Assembly: GCA_023247275.1 (NCBI GenBank)
Contig: JAHFGT010000010.1
Span: 1 to 45,393, forward strand
Direction: 5' to 3'
DNA: 45,393 nt
From: Candidatus Omnitrophota bacterium
Lineage (GTDB): Bacteria > Omnitrophota > Gorgyraeia > Aquiviventales > Aquiviventaceae
The notes under the pieces are model-generated. The model saw nothing but the letters and a program-made list of their open reading frames with translations, was not told the origin of the DNA and did no database searches. Positions 22,783 to 31,769 of this stretch are shown here, one piece after another (within the stretch, counting starts at the first letter, position 1; each line of letters opens with the position of its first letter). Position numbers and translations under genes: made by a program.

Positions 22783-24648
22783 ATGACACAGCCGATGCTT
22801 GATCCGCATGCGCTGCTCGGCAAAGATTCGCCAGAGGCGCTTGAGGTCACCGAAGCCGCCCGGCAAGCCGAATGGCACTATCCGAGCTTGGTCGCCGACC
22901 TGTTCATGGGCCGATTGCGGCGGGATCTGGTGTTTCCATTTCCTGAGCAGGAGGAGCAGGACCGTCGGATCGGCGATGAGTTTCTGGCCCGACTTGAACC
23001 GTTTTTGAAAGAACATTTGGACCCAGATGAGGTCGATCGCACCGGCGAATTGCCGGCCAGGGTGATCCAGGGGCTGGCTCGGCTTGGCTGTTTTGGCATG
23101 AAAATCCCCAAAGAGTATGGCGGCCTTGGACTGTCCCAAACCAACTACAACCGCGTGATTACCTTGTTGGGCAGCTATTGCGGATCGACGACCGTGTGGC
23201 TGAGCGCCCACCAAAGTATCGGGGCGCCCCAGCCGCTGATGCTGTTCGGCACCGAGGAGCAGAAACGGCGCTATCTTCCCAAACTGGCGACCGGGACCAT
23301 CTCGGCATTCGCGCTGACTGAGCCAGGGGTTGGATCGGATCCGGCGAACATGACGACGACAGCGACCCCGGTCGACGGCGGCGAATCGTACCTCCTCACC
23401 GGTGAAAAACTGTGGTGTACCAACGGGCCGGTGGCCGAGGTTATGGTCGTGATGGCGAAGACCCCATCGGTGACGGTGCGCGGCCGGGAACGCCAGCAGA
23501 TCACGGCGTTTATCGTCGAGCGGTCGATGCCAGGGGTCGAATCAGTGCACCGATGTGATTTCATGGGGTTAAAAGGGATCCAAAACGGCGTCTTACGATT
23601 CACGAATGTGCGTGTCCCGAAAACGAATATCATCTGGGGGCTTGGCCTCGGGTTGAAGCTGGCGCTGGTCACGCTCAACGCCGGCCGGTTGGCGATCCCG
23701 GCCGGCTGTGTCGGGACGGCAAAACGGTGTTTGCAGATCACGCGCGGCTGGGCGAAAGAACGTAAGCAATGGGGCAAGCCAATCGGCCAACACGAAGCGG
23801 TTGCGGTGAAAATTGGCGAGATGGCCGCGACCACCTTTGCCATGGATGCGATGGTCGGACTGACCTCAGCGCTGGTGGATCGCAAAGTGATTGACATCCG
23901 CCTGGAGGCGGCGATCGCAAAGCTGTACTGTTCTGAAGCCTGTTGGCGAATCGTCGATGAGACCGTGCAAATCCGCGGTGGTCGCGGCTATGAGACCGCG
24001 CGATCGCTGCGTGGGCGAGGCGAGCCCGCCTTCCCGGTCGAGCGGATCATGCGTGATACGCGGATCAATTTGATCATCGAAGGCACCAGCCAGATCATGC
24101 GGCTGTTCATTGCGCGTGAAGCGTTGGATGCGCACATGCGGGTCCTCAGTGAGCTGTTGAATCCGGCGTTGTCTGCCATAGCTCGACTGAGAGCTGGTGT
24201 GGCCGCCATCGGCCGGTACGCGGTCTGGTATCCTCGGCAATGGATGCGCGGCGGCTGGTGGCCAGCGTATGTTGAGTGCGGTCGATTGGCTGGCCATCTG
24301 CGATTCGTGGAACGGATGAGCCATCGATTGGCCCGCGCCCTGTTCCATGCCGCGATGCGGCATCAAACACGGTTGGCGAATCGTCAGCAGCTCCTCGGTC
24401 GGTTGGTGGATGTCAGCGCAGAGCTGTTCGCAATGTTGGCCGCCTGTTCCAAAGCCCATACGATGGTGCGACGGCAGCCGGCAGAACACAGCCCGATCGA
24501 ACTCGCGGATCTCTTCTGTCGTCAGGCGCGCCGACGAATCGCGCATACCATGCGAGCGGTGAGCGAGAATGAGGATCACACGCTGGCGCACACCGCGCAA
24601 CACGTCATGGATGGTCGGTTGGTCTGGCTCGAAGACGGAATCGTCTAG
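22783..24648 (+). CDS. Acyl-CoA dehydrogenase with C-terminal extension (VLCAD/ACAD9-like)
   Basis: FAD enzyme that introduces the 2,3 double bond into acyl-CoA. Residues about 60-450 hold the standard fold: FALTEPGVGSDP (177-188), WCTNGPVAEV, RKQWGKPIGQHE, and the EGTSQI motif with catalytic Glu E433. About 170 extra helical residues follow, as in mitochondrial very-long-chain enzymes, which use that part to bind the membrane. The length of 621 residues fits that class, so long-chain substrates are likely. Electrons would pass to an electron-transfer flavoprotein not encoded here. The stop codon abuts a 106-bp MITE-like element. Confidence 0.94.
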   Translation: MTQPMLDPHALLGKDSPEALEVTEAARQAEWHYPSLVADLFMGRLRRDLVFPFPEQEEQDRRIGDEFLARLEPFLKEHLDPDEVDRTGELPARVIQGLARLGCFGMKIPKEYGGLGLSQTNYNRVITLLGSYCGSTTVWLSAHQSIGAPQPLMLFGTEEQKRRYLPKLATGTISAFALTEPGVGSDPANMTTTATPVDGGESYLLTGEKLWCTNGPVAEVMVVMAKTPSVTVRGRERQQITAFIVERSMPGVESVHRCDFMGLKGIQNGVLRFTNVRVPKTNIIWGLGLGLKLALVTLNAGRLAIPAGCVGTAKRCLQITRGWAKERKQWGKPIGQHEAVAVKIGEMAATTFAMDAMVGLTSALVDRKVIDIRLEAAIAKLYCSEACWRIVDETVQIRGGRGYETARSLRGRGEPAFPVERIMRDTRINLIIEGTSQIMRLFIAREALDAHMRVLSELLNPALSAIARLRAGVAAIGRYAVWYPRQWMRGGWWPAYVECGRLAGHLRFVERMSHRLARALFHAAMRHQTRLANRQQLLGRLVDVSAELFAMLAACSKAHTMVRRQPAEHSPIELADLFCRQARRRIAHTMRAVSENEDHTLAHTAQHVMDGRLVWLEDGIV

Positions 24649-24755
24649 GGCCGTTCCAACTTGTTGCGCCACGCGTCAACCGTGCGGTTCAGCAGGAGTG
24701 GTTAGAAGTTTTTGCTCAAACGGATCGTTAGGGGCATCAAGTTGGAACGGTCCTA
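24646..24755. mobile_element. 106-bp MITE-like element with 16-bp terminal inverted repeats and TA flanks
   Basis: Inverted repeats GGGCCGTTCCAACTTG (24648-24663) and CAAGTTGGAACGGTCC (24738-24753) match at 15 of 16 positions and are flanked on both sides by TA (24646-24647, 24754-24755). No coding capacity exists inside. TA duplication is the hallmark of IS630/Tc1-mariner-type transposition. Removing the element and one TA would leave the acyl-CoA dehydrogenase stop TAG intact and place the next ATG about 20 bases downstream, as in the rest of this operon. No transposase or second copy is visible in the window. Confidence 0.6.
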
Positions 24756-24776
24756 GTGGCCAGCGGTGAAGAGGTG

Positions 24777-26579
24777 ATGGCGGAAACGATCCCGGCACTG
24801 TTTATCGAGCAAGTCGCTGCGTGCGGCAGCCGGCCGCTATTTTTTGCCAAACGCGGTGGCACCTACCAATCCATCAGTTGGCACCGCGCTGCCGAAGACG
24901 TCCTCGCCCTTAGTAGTGTTCTCATCCATCGCCAGGTTGCTGTCGGTGACCGAGTCTTGATTCTCTCCGAGAATCGGCCAGAGTGGGGGATCGCCGACCT
25001 CGCCATCCAATCCATCGGCGCGTGGACCGTGCCGGTGTATCCGAGTCTGGGCGAGCAGGATCTGCTGGTGATCTGTCGGGATTGCCAGCCGGTCGTGTGT
25101 ATCGCCTCAACAGCCGACCAAGCGAAGAAGCTGTTCACCGTGGCCGGCACGGTCCATTCCATCCGGCTGATCATCGTGATGGATGCTGGCACGGTGACGT
25201 ACGAGCAGACCATCCCTTGGGCACAGGCGCTGGCTGATGGCGCCCAGATGCAAACCAAATTGAAAGACCTATTGGAGTCCCGACGGACGCACCTACGGCC
25301 GGATGACACCGCCACGTTGATCTACACCTCAGGCACCACCGGTGAGCCGAAAGGGGTCAGGCTCTCCCACCGAAATTTCTTGTTCAATGTGGATGCCTGT
25401 TTGCAGGTCATCCCGGTGACATCTACAGACCTCCATCTCTCATTTCTCCCGCTGTGCCACGTGTTTGAACGGATGGCCGGCTGGTACCTGATGCTGACCG
25501 CTGGGGCCAGCGTCGCCTATGCCGAGGATATGGATACGATCCCGCAGAATATGCTCGAGATCCATCCGACGGTTATGCTTGGGGTGCCGCGATTCTTCGA
25601 GAAGCTGTATGCGCGGATTCAAGAAGGGATTCGCCAGGCGCCGGCAGGGAAACGTCGGTTGGCCGAGTGGGCGCTGCGTGTCGGCCGGCGCGTGGCCACG
25701 TTGCAGCAAGCCAGGCAGCCGATTCCCATGTCGCTGACTGCCCAACGCTGGCTGGCCCAGCGGCTCGTGTTCAAGAAGCTGCAGACCCGCCTCGGCGGGC
25801 GACTGCGATTCTTCGTCTCTGGTGGGGCGCCGCTCTCCAAAGAGATCGGCGAGTTCTTCTATAGCCTAGGTGTCACTATCATTGAAGGATATGGACTGAC
25901 GGAAACATCCCCTGTCATCACGGTGAATCGGCTGGCCACACCGCGGTTCGGGACCGTTGGGCCGGTGGTGCCCGGGGTAGAGCTGCGCGTCGCTGAAGAC
26001 GGGGAAGTCCTGACCAAAGGCCCGCATGTCATGCAGGGCTACTATCAAAAGCCTGAAGCGACCGCAGCAGCGATCCACGATGGGTGGTTGCATACCGGAG
26101 ATATCGGGCATCTCGATACCGAGCATTGTCTGGTCATCACAGACCGAAAGAAGGATCTCATCAAAACAGCCGGCGGCAAATTTGTCGCGCCGCAAAAACT
26201 GGAGAACTTGTTCGTGACTGATCCAGCTATTAGCCAAGCATTCATCTATGGCGATACCCAGCCCTACTGTGTGGCCCTGATCGTGCCCAACATGGAGTAT
26301 CTTCGACGCTACGCCGAATCCCATGGCCGGTCTGGGGCTTCTGTCGATCAACTGCTTCACGATCCCCAGGTGATTCAATTGTATTGGGATCGGGTGCAGG
26401 CCAAACAGCACGGTCTGGCCAATTTTGAACAGGTCAAGAAGATCGCCTTGCTGAGTCACGAGTTCAGTCAGGCGTCCGGAGAGTTGACGCCCACCCTGAA
26501 GGCCAAGCGCGGGATTATCGCTGCCCGCTACGACCAGGTGCTCCGCCGTTTGTATCAGGTCGCTTCCCCGGCAGCATGA
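24777..26579 (+). CDS. Long-chain acyl-CoA synthetase (AMP-forming)
   Basis: Activates fatty acids to acyl-CoA via an acyl-adenylate. From ATG 24777 the protein has 600 residues. Motifs: P-loop YTSGTTGEPKGV, the gate region FLPLCHVFER, YGLTETSPV, and the hinge HTGDIGHLD followed by DRKKDLIKTAGGKFVAPQ. This matches the FadD15/ACSBG-like subgroup. GTG 24756 is another possible start, but it directly abuts the MITE-like element. It feeds the beta-oxidation genes upstream and overlaps the lipase-like gene downstream by ATGA. Confidence 0.93.
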   Translation: MAETIPALFIEQVAACGSRPLFFAKRGGTYQSISWHRAAEDVLALSSVLIHRQVAVGDRVLILSENRPEWGIADLAIQSIGAWTVPVYPSLGEQDLLVICRDCQPVVCIASTADQAKKLFTVAGTVHSIRLIIVMDAGTVTYEQTIPWAQALADGAQMQTKLKDLLESRRTHLRPDDTATLIYTSGTTGEPKGVRLSHRNFLFNVDACLQVIPVTSTDLHLSFLPLCHVFERMAGWYLMLTAGASVAYAEDMDTIPQNMLEIHPTVMLGVPRFFEKLYARIQEGIRQAPAGKRRLAEWALRVGRRVATLQQARQPIPMSLTAQRWLAQRLVFKKLQTRLGGRLRFFVSGGAPLSKEIGEFFYSLGVTIIEGYGLTETSPVITVNRLATPRFGTVGPVVPGVELRVAEDGEVLTKGPHVMQGYYQKPEATAAAIHDGWLHTGDIGHLDTEHCLVITDRKKDLIKTAGGKFVAPQKLENLFVTDPAISQAFIYGDTQPYCVALIVPNMEYLRRYAESHGRSGASVDQLLHDPQVIQLYWDRVQAKQHGLANFEQVKKIALLSHEFSQASGELTPTLKAKRGIIAARYDQVLRRLYQVASPAA

Positions 26580-27421
26580 GTGGTACGGCGTATCGGGAAG
26601 GCTCGTGGACAGCCCCGCACTCCGGGCATCTATTCGCCTATCGAGCCTGGCAACCGTCGATCCCAGCTCGTGCGTTGGTCGTGATCATCCATGGGTTTGG
26701 CGAGCATGGCGGGCGGTATCGACCTGTCGGTCAAGCGCTGGCTGAGCAGGGAATCTGTGTCGTGGCGCCGGATTTGTGGGCGCACGGCCGGTCCGGCGGC
26801 TCGCGAGGCGATCTTGGAGACCTGGGCGAGGCGGTGAGCGAGCTCGTCGCATGCACGGAGCAGGTTCTGCTGCCCCTCTCTGGCCAACAGACCTATACCA
26901 TTTACGGACACAGCTTCGGAGGGCTGGCGGCGATCGTATGGCTGTTGGATCATCAGGCCCATGTCCGACGAGCGGTGATCCAGTCGCCGTTGCTCGAGGT
27001 GGCATTTCAAATTCCCGCGTGGAAACGAATTGGTGCCAGTGTCCTTGCTCGTTGCTGGCCATCGTGTGCGCTCTCGATGGATCTGGATACGACCCGACTG
27101 AGCCATGATCCGGCGGTGATTCAGGCCTACCGGGATGATCCGTTGGTGCACAATCGGATGAGTGCTCGGACGTATCATTCATTGCTGGAATCGCGCGATC
27201 GTGCGCTCCGAGATGCCGCCCGGATCCAGGTGCCTACCTTGCTCCTGGACGCTGGGGATGATCAGATTATCTCCACCGCCTGGGCCGCACGATGGTTTGA
27301 TCGGCTCGTGTGCCCGAAACGCCGAATCACATTTCCTGAGTCGTATCATGAGTTGCATCACGAGTCGGTACGAACCGAAGTCCTCGGCCTAGTCACCGAC
27401 TGGGCGCTCGAGCTCACGTAA
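26576..27421 (+). CDS. Monoglyceride-lipase/lysophospholipase-like alpha/beta hydrolase
   Basis: A 281-residue serine hydrolase of the S33/Hydrolase_4 type. HGFGEHGGRY (39-48), the nucleophile S113 in GHSFGG, an Asp in DAGDDQI and a His in ESYHELHHE make the triad and the typical lipase N-motif. Relatives include monoacylglycerol lipases and PldB-type lysophospholipases. It starts inside the acyl-CoA synthetase stop (ATGA overlap), so it would release fatty acids right where they are activated. It has no signal peptide. Confidence 0.88.
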   Translation: MSGTAYREGSWTAPHSGHLFAYRAWQPSIPARALVVIIHGFGEHGGRYRPVGQALAEQGICVVAPDLWAHGRSGGSRGDLGDLGEAVSELVACTEQVLLPLSGQQTYTIYGHSFGGLAAIVWLLDHQAHVRRAVIQSPLLEVAFQIPAWKRIGASVLARCWPSCALSMDLDTTRLSHDPAVIQAYRDDPLVHNRMSARTYHSLLESRDRALRDAARIQVPTLLLDAGDDQIISTAWAARWFDRLVCPKRRITFPESYHELHHESVRTEVLGLVTDWALELT

Positions 27422-27430
27422 GCCGGCCAC

Positions 27431-28705
27431 ATGGCTGCCCCGCATCCTCGCCCCATGGTCCTCTGTGTGATCGCTAGCTGGTGCCTGATGATGACAGCAC
27501 CGTCGATGTGGGCCGAGACTCCCCAAGACCATGAGCCGACCGATTGGCCGGTCATGATTGCCAGGTTGCGGCAAGAGTGGCAGCAGCACCCTGGCCTGGC
27601 CAACACCCGGGCTCAATTAGCGATTGCGTACAACAACTATGGGGTGAGCCTCAGCGATCAGAACGACTGGATCTCGGCCGCTCGGCAATTTGAAGAAGCC
27701 ATCCGGCTGGATCCGACGAACGAGCAGTTCAAGACCAACTTCGGTCACAGTTTATTGAACCAGGCTCAGGACGCCTATCAACACTATGATCTGGTCGGGG
27801 CCACCGCGACGCTCCAGAAGGCGCTCCAACTCAATCCCAAACTCGACAACGCCTATGCATTGCTCGGGGAGATCGAATATAATCGGCAACACCTCAAGGA
27901 AGCGAAATCCGCGTGGGAGAAGGCGCTCCAGCTGAATCCACAACTGCCCAGGGTGCAGGATCGGCTGATGCAGGTCACCGGCGAGCTGCCGGTTGAATCC
28001 AAGTTTGAACGGGTGTCGCAAGCCTATTTCGATGTGCGATTCGAAGAGGGAATCGATCGGCCAACCGGGTTTGATGTGCGCGATGCGCTGGTCGAAGCGC
28101 GTCGCCAGGTCGGCAGCGATTTCAATTATTGGCCGAAGCATCAAGTCATTGTCCTGGTGTACAGCGCAGACAGTTTTCGGGCCCTACGACAACAGGTGCC
28201 TGATTGGGTCGCCGGCCAGTTTGATGGAAAGATCCGTGTCCCGCTTCCTGGGGCGCAGTTGAATCTCGTCGATGTCCGCCAGACACTGTTTCATGAGTAC
28301 ACGCATGCGGTGATCTATGACCTGACCAACGGCGCGTGTCCGGAGTGGATCAACGAGGGATTGGCCGAATATGAAGGGCGGAGTCAGCGCGCTGGTGCGG
28401 TTCGCCTCCTGAGAGAAGCGGCAGAGCAACAACGGCTCTATCCGTGGGGAGAACTCGGGCAACATATTACCAACGGCACGTCAGCCGATGAGGTCGGCTT
28501 AGGGTACGAGCAGTCGTACAGCATCATCGCCTACGTAGTGAATCGGTATGGATTTTGGCGAGTTCGGAATCTCCTCAAACGGTTTGCAGCCGGCGAGTCG
28601 TGGGAATCAGCCTTGCCGGCCGAGCTCCACACGAAGGGGTCTTCGCTCCAGACGGCGTGGCGGAACTGGCTGTCAGAATTCCTGGCGACCTATCCGTCGA
28701 GCTAG
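27431..28705 (+). CDS. Exported TPR protein with C-terminal HEYTH metallopeptidase domain
   Basis: A 424-residue protein with a signal peptide (cleavage near 28, SMWA-ET), three to four TPR repeats (about 60-185) and a gluzincin-type domain with HEYTH (288-292) and the downstream WINEGLAEY (E309 or E313 as third zinc ligand). TPR plus peptidase MA-like modules are common in envelope proteins of under-studied phyla; the substrate is unknown. ATG 27455 would also give a signal peptide. It likely acts in the periplasm. Confidence 0.88.
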   Translation: MAAPHPRPMVLCVIASWCLMMTAPSMWAETPQDHEPTDWPVMIARLRQEWQQHPGLANTRAQLAIAYNNYGVSLSDQNDWISAARQFEEAIRLDPTNEQFKTNFGHSLLNQAQDAYQHYDLVGATATLQKALQLNPKLDNAYALLGEIEYNRQHLKEAKSAWEKALQLNPQLPRVQDRLMQVTGELPVESKFERVSQAYFDVRFEEGIDRPTGFDVRDALVEARRQVGSDFNYWPKHQVIVLVYSADSFRALRQQVPDWVAGQFDGKIRVPLPGAQLNLVDVRQTLFHEYTHAVIYDLTNGACPEWINEGLAEYEGRSQRAGAVRLLREAAEQQRLYPWGELGQHITNGTSADEVGLGYEQSYSIIAYVVNRYGFWRVRNLLKRFAAGESWESALPAELHTKGSSLQTAWRNWLSEFLATYPSS

Positions 28706-28757
28706 TGCTTCGACAGGATTGATCTGATGGGTTCTGATGGGCCATCCTGCTCAGCAC
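28705..28757 (+). other. Two-part hairpin after the metallopeptidase gene
   Basis: GTGCT (28705-28709) pairs with AGCAC (28753-28757) and CAGGAT (28714-28719) with ATCCTG (28744-28749). The loop contains a tandem direct repeat, TCTGATGGG twice with a 10-base period (28723-28741). There is no U tract; it may act in mRNA stability or control of the next gene. Confidence 0.4.
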
Positions 28758-28818
28758 GAGTGGTGAGCAACCTCGCAAGACACTCTTGTCGAACCACGAG
28801 CAGCAGGCCGGTGGTGGG

Positions 28819-30000
28819 ATGAGCCAGGTGCTCGGCTGGGCCTTGTTCGACCTCGCGAACACCTTCTTTGCGGTGGCGATGGTGTCGTTCTATTTTCCGC
28901 TCTGGATCACCAAGGATCTGCACGCGCCGGAGATTTGGTTTAGCATCGCGCTGACGCTCTCCACCCTGGTCGTCGCCGTGGCACTGCCGTTTTGCGGCGC
29001 GGTGTCTGACGCGACCGGGGAACGGATGCGGTTTCTTCGGTGGACCACGTATGTCTGCGTGATCGGCACGTCGTTGGTGGCCCTCACGTCGAATCTGTGG
29101 CTGGCGCTGTTGTTGTTCGGCGTGGCGAACATCGGCTATCAATTGGGCGCGGTGTTCTATGACGCGATGCTCTGGCAGGTGGCGGCGTCAGGGCAGCTGG
29201 GCCACACGTCGGGATTGGGCGCCTCATTCGGATATGTGGGCAGCATCCTTGGGCTGGTGCTCCTGTGGCCGTTCGTCAACTGGGCCGGATATCGAGCGAC
29301 GTTTATTCCCTCGGCGTTGCTGTTCGTGGGATTCGCGCTGCCGACGTTTTTGACGGTGCGCGATCCTCAGCCGCGCAGGACCCTCTCGTGGCCACAGGTG
29401 GCGCGTGCCGCCAGCCTGCGACTGGCGGCGACGATTCGATCGGCGCGAGCCCTGGGCGGCTTATGGCGGTTTTTCTGCGCCGCGTTTTTCAGTCTGAACG
29501 CGATTAACACCATCCTCGTCTTTATGGCCGTGTATACGAGCAAAGTCGCTGGGTTGTCCGACCAGCAGGTGATTCGGTTTTTTGTCGTCGGACAAGTGTG
29601 CGCGGTGATCGGATCACTGACGGTGAGTCGATTGATCCCGCGTCTTGGCGCCAAACGGACCCTGGGGTGGATCTGGGTTGGGTGGATCGTGGCGTTGACC
29701 GCACTGGTCGTTCGGCCGTCCATTCAGGTGTTGTGGATCGTTGGGCCGGTGCTCGGGTTCTGCTTGGGCCCGACCTGGGCGACCTCACGGGTGCTGCTCG
29801 TGCAGCTCTCGCCGAAAGATCAACTGGCTGAGATGCTCGGGTTAGCCGGGCTGTTCGGAAAGGCTTCCTCAATGATCGGTCCGCTCGTGTGGGGCCTGAT
29901 CGTGCGGGACCCCTCACGATACGGTCTGGCCGTGCTGGTGATGATCGGATTTTTGATCGTGGGGGTTGTGGTGTTGCGCGGGGTTCCAGAAGGCCAATGA
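28819..30000 (+). CDS. MFS transporter, UMF1/Atg22-like
   Basis: A 393-residue membrane protein with about 12 hydrophobic segments. The first segment, WALFDLANTFFAVAMVSFYF, and the GAVSDATGERM loop between helices 2 and 3 are typical of the UMF1 branch related to yeast Atg22 (vacuolar amino-acid efflux). The substrate is not predictable from sequence. The frame opens with TTG 28786; ATG 28819 is chosen. Its stop overlaps the PolX start (ATGA). Confidence 0.88.
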   Translation: MSQVLGWALFDLANTFFAVAMVSFYFPLWITKDLHAPEIWFSIALTLSTLVVAVALPFCGAVSDATGERMRFLRWTTYVCVIGTSLVALTSNLWLALLLFGVANIGYQLGAVFYDAMLWQVAASGQLGHTSGLGASFGYVGSILGLVLLWPFVNWAGYRATFIPSALLFVGFALPTFLTVRDPQPRRTLSWPQVARAASLRLAATIRSARALGGLWRFFCAAFFSLNAINTILVFMAVYTSKVAGLSDQQVIRFFVVGQVCAVIGSLTVSRLIPRLGAKRTLGWIWVGWIVALTALVVRPSIQVLWIVGPVLGFCLGPTWATSRVLLVQLSPKDQLAEMLGLAGLFGKASSMIGPLVWGLIVRDPSRYGLAVLVMIGFLIVGVVVLRGVPEGQ

Positions 30001-31769
30001 AACAGCACGAGCTCTCCACACTATTTGAGCAGATCGCGAACCTGCTGGAATATCAGGGTGAGAATGTTTTTCGAATCCGTGCGTATCGTCGAGCCGCCGA
30101 GACGCTCGCGACGTTCAGCGGCGACTTAGATCACTTGGCCACGGCCGGGCGGTTGCGCGAACTGTCTGGGATCGGCGCAGACTTGGCGCAAAAGATTGAG
30201 GAGTACCTCACCACCGGCCAGCTCGACGCCTTCGAGCGACTGAGGAAAACGGTTCCGAGTGGCGTGCTCGAGTTTCTCGAGGTGCCTGGCGTTGGACCGA
30301 AACTGGCGAAGGTGTTTGTCGACCGGCTGAAGCTGAAGACCGTGGCGGATTTGGAGCAGGCGGCTCGAGACGGCCGGCTGCGTGCCTTGCCAGGATTCGG
30401 CGGGAAGAAAGAAGAGAACATCCTCAAGGCCATCGGCCTGATGAAGCAGGGTCGGGAACGCATGACGTTGAATGTGGCGCTGTCACTGGCCCAGCAATTT
30501 CTGACGCGGCTCAGAGAGGTGCCCGGTGTGCTGAACGTGTCGACGGCCGGCAGCTTGCGCCGCATGAAAGAGACGATCGGTGATTTGGATCTACTGGTCG
30601 CCGCGCGTCGTCCCGGGCCGGTGATGGAGGCGTTTCAGCGTTCGCCCTGGACCGGGCGGGTGCTGGCCGCTGGCATGACCAAGGCGTCCATCCTGACGAC
30701 CCGAGGGCTCCAGGTGGATTTGCGCGTCGTCAAACCGGCCAGCTTTGGCGCGGCGCTGCAATACTTCACCGGCTCGAAGGAACATAACGTCGTGCTACGC
30801 GAATTGGCCGTGCGCAAAGGGCTGAAGGTCAACGAATACGGCGTGTTCCGGGTCAGCGACCGACACCGCCTGGCTGGGACAGAGGAAGCCGACGTGTACC
30901 GCGCGCTTGGTCTGGCCTGGATCCCGCCGGAATTGCGCGAGAATAACGGCGAGTTGGAGGCCGCCAAAGTCGGACGGTTACCGACGCTGGTTGAGGCCAA
31001 GGACATCCGGGGTGATTTCCATATCCACACGAATTGGTCTGATGGGGCGGACAAGCTGGAGGTGATCGTCCAAGCCGGAAAAGACCGAGGCTATGAGTAC
31101 ATCGCGATCTGTGATCATTCCCAGTCGCTGCGAATCGCGCGCGGCATGTCCATCGAGCGGATTCGGGAGCAGATGGGGATTCTCCGCGCGCTCAATGCGC
31201 GGTTGACCGGCTACCAGGTCTTGTTGGGGGCAGAAGTCGACATCCTGGCGGATGGGTCGATGGATTATCCGGATGAGGTACTGGCCGATCTTGATTTCGT
31301 GGTCGGCTCGATCCATTCCGGATTCAAGCAGAGCGAGTCGGCGATCACCAACCGGATCCTGCGCGCCATACGCAACCCGTATGTGACGCTGATCGCGCAT
31401 CCGACCGGCCGATTGATCGGCGAACGCGAGCCGTATCAGGTGAACTTGGAGGCGGTGTTCCAGGCGGCGAAAGAGACCAATACTGTGCTCGAGATCAATG
31501 CGTGCCCGAAGCGGTTGGATCTGTGTGATACGGCAGCGCGTCGAGCTCAGGAGCTGGGTGTCATGTTGGCCATCTCAACCGATACGCATCGGCTCACGCA
31601 CCTGGACCACATGGCGGTCGGGCTCGGAATCGCTCGGCGGGCGTGGGTCGAACCGCGCCAGTTACTCAACTGTTTGACCCGCCACGAGCTGTTGGCATGG
31701 ATCGCGCGCAAGCGCACCACGCTGGCCGGACATGCGGCCCCCCGGCGGGTTGGGTCGCGCCGGCGATGA
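29997..31769 (+). CDS. polX: DNA polymerase X with PHP exonuclease domain
   Basis: A 590-residue repair polymerase, close to the 570 of Bacillus PolX. Helix-hairpin-helix segments (LSGIGADLAQKI, VPGVGPKLAKVF) precede the palm with catalytic D196 and D198 in GSLRRMKETIGDLDLL. The C-terminal PHP domain has DFHIHTNWSDG, CDHSQ, GAEVDI, GSIHS, AHPTGR and STDTHR, an intact metal-binding set, so 3'-5' exonuclease/AP-endonuclease activity is expected. A short basic tail follows. It starts at ATG 29997 (ATGA overlap with the transporter); the longer frame from 29889 is a shadow of that gene. Confidence 0.96.
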   Translation: MKQHELSTLFEQIANLLEYQGENVFRIRAYRRAAETLATFSGDLDHLATAGRLRELSGIGADLAQKIEEYLTTGQLDAFERLRKTVPSGVLEFLEVPGVGPKLAKVFVDRLKLKTVADLEQAARDGRLRALPGFGGKKEENILKAIGLMKQGRERMTLNVALSLAQQFLTRLREVPGVLNVSTAGSLRRMKETIGDLDLLVAARRPGPVMEAFQRSPWTGRVLAAGMTKASILTTRGLQVDLRVVKPASFGAALQYFTGSKEHNVVLRELAVRKGLKVNEYGVFRVSDRHRLAGTEEADVYRALGLAWIPPELRENNGELEAAKVGRLPTLVEAKDIRGDFHIHTNWSDGADKLEVIVQAGKDRGYEYIAICDHSQSLRIARGMSIERIREQMGILRALNARLTGYQVLLGAEVDILADGSMDYPDEVLADLDFVVGSIHSGFKQSESAITNRILRAIRNPYVTLIAHPTGRLIGEREPYQVNLEAVFQAAKETNTVLEINACPKRLDLCDTAARRAQELGVMLAISTDTHRLTHLDHMAVGLGIARRAWVEPRQLLNCLTRHELLAWIARKRTTLAGHAAPRRVGSRRR

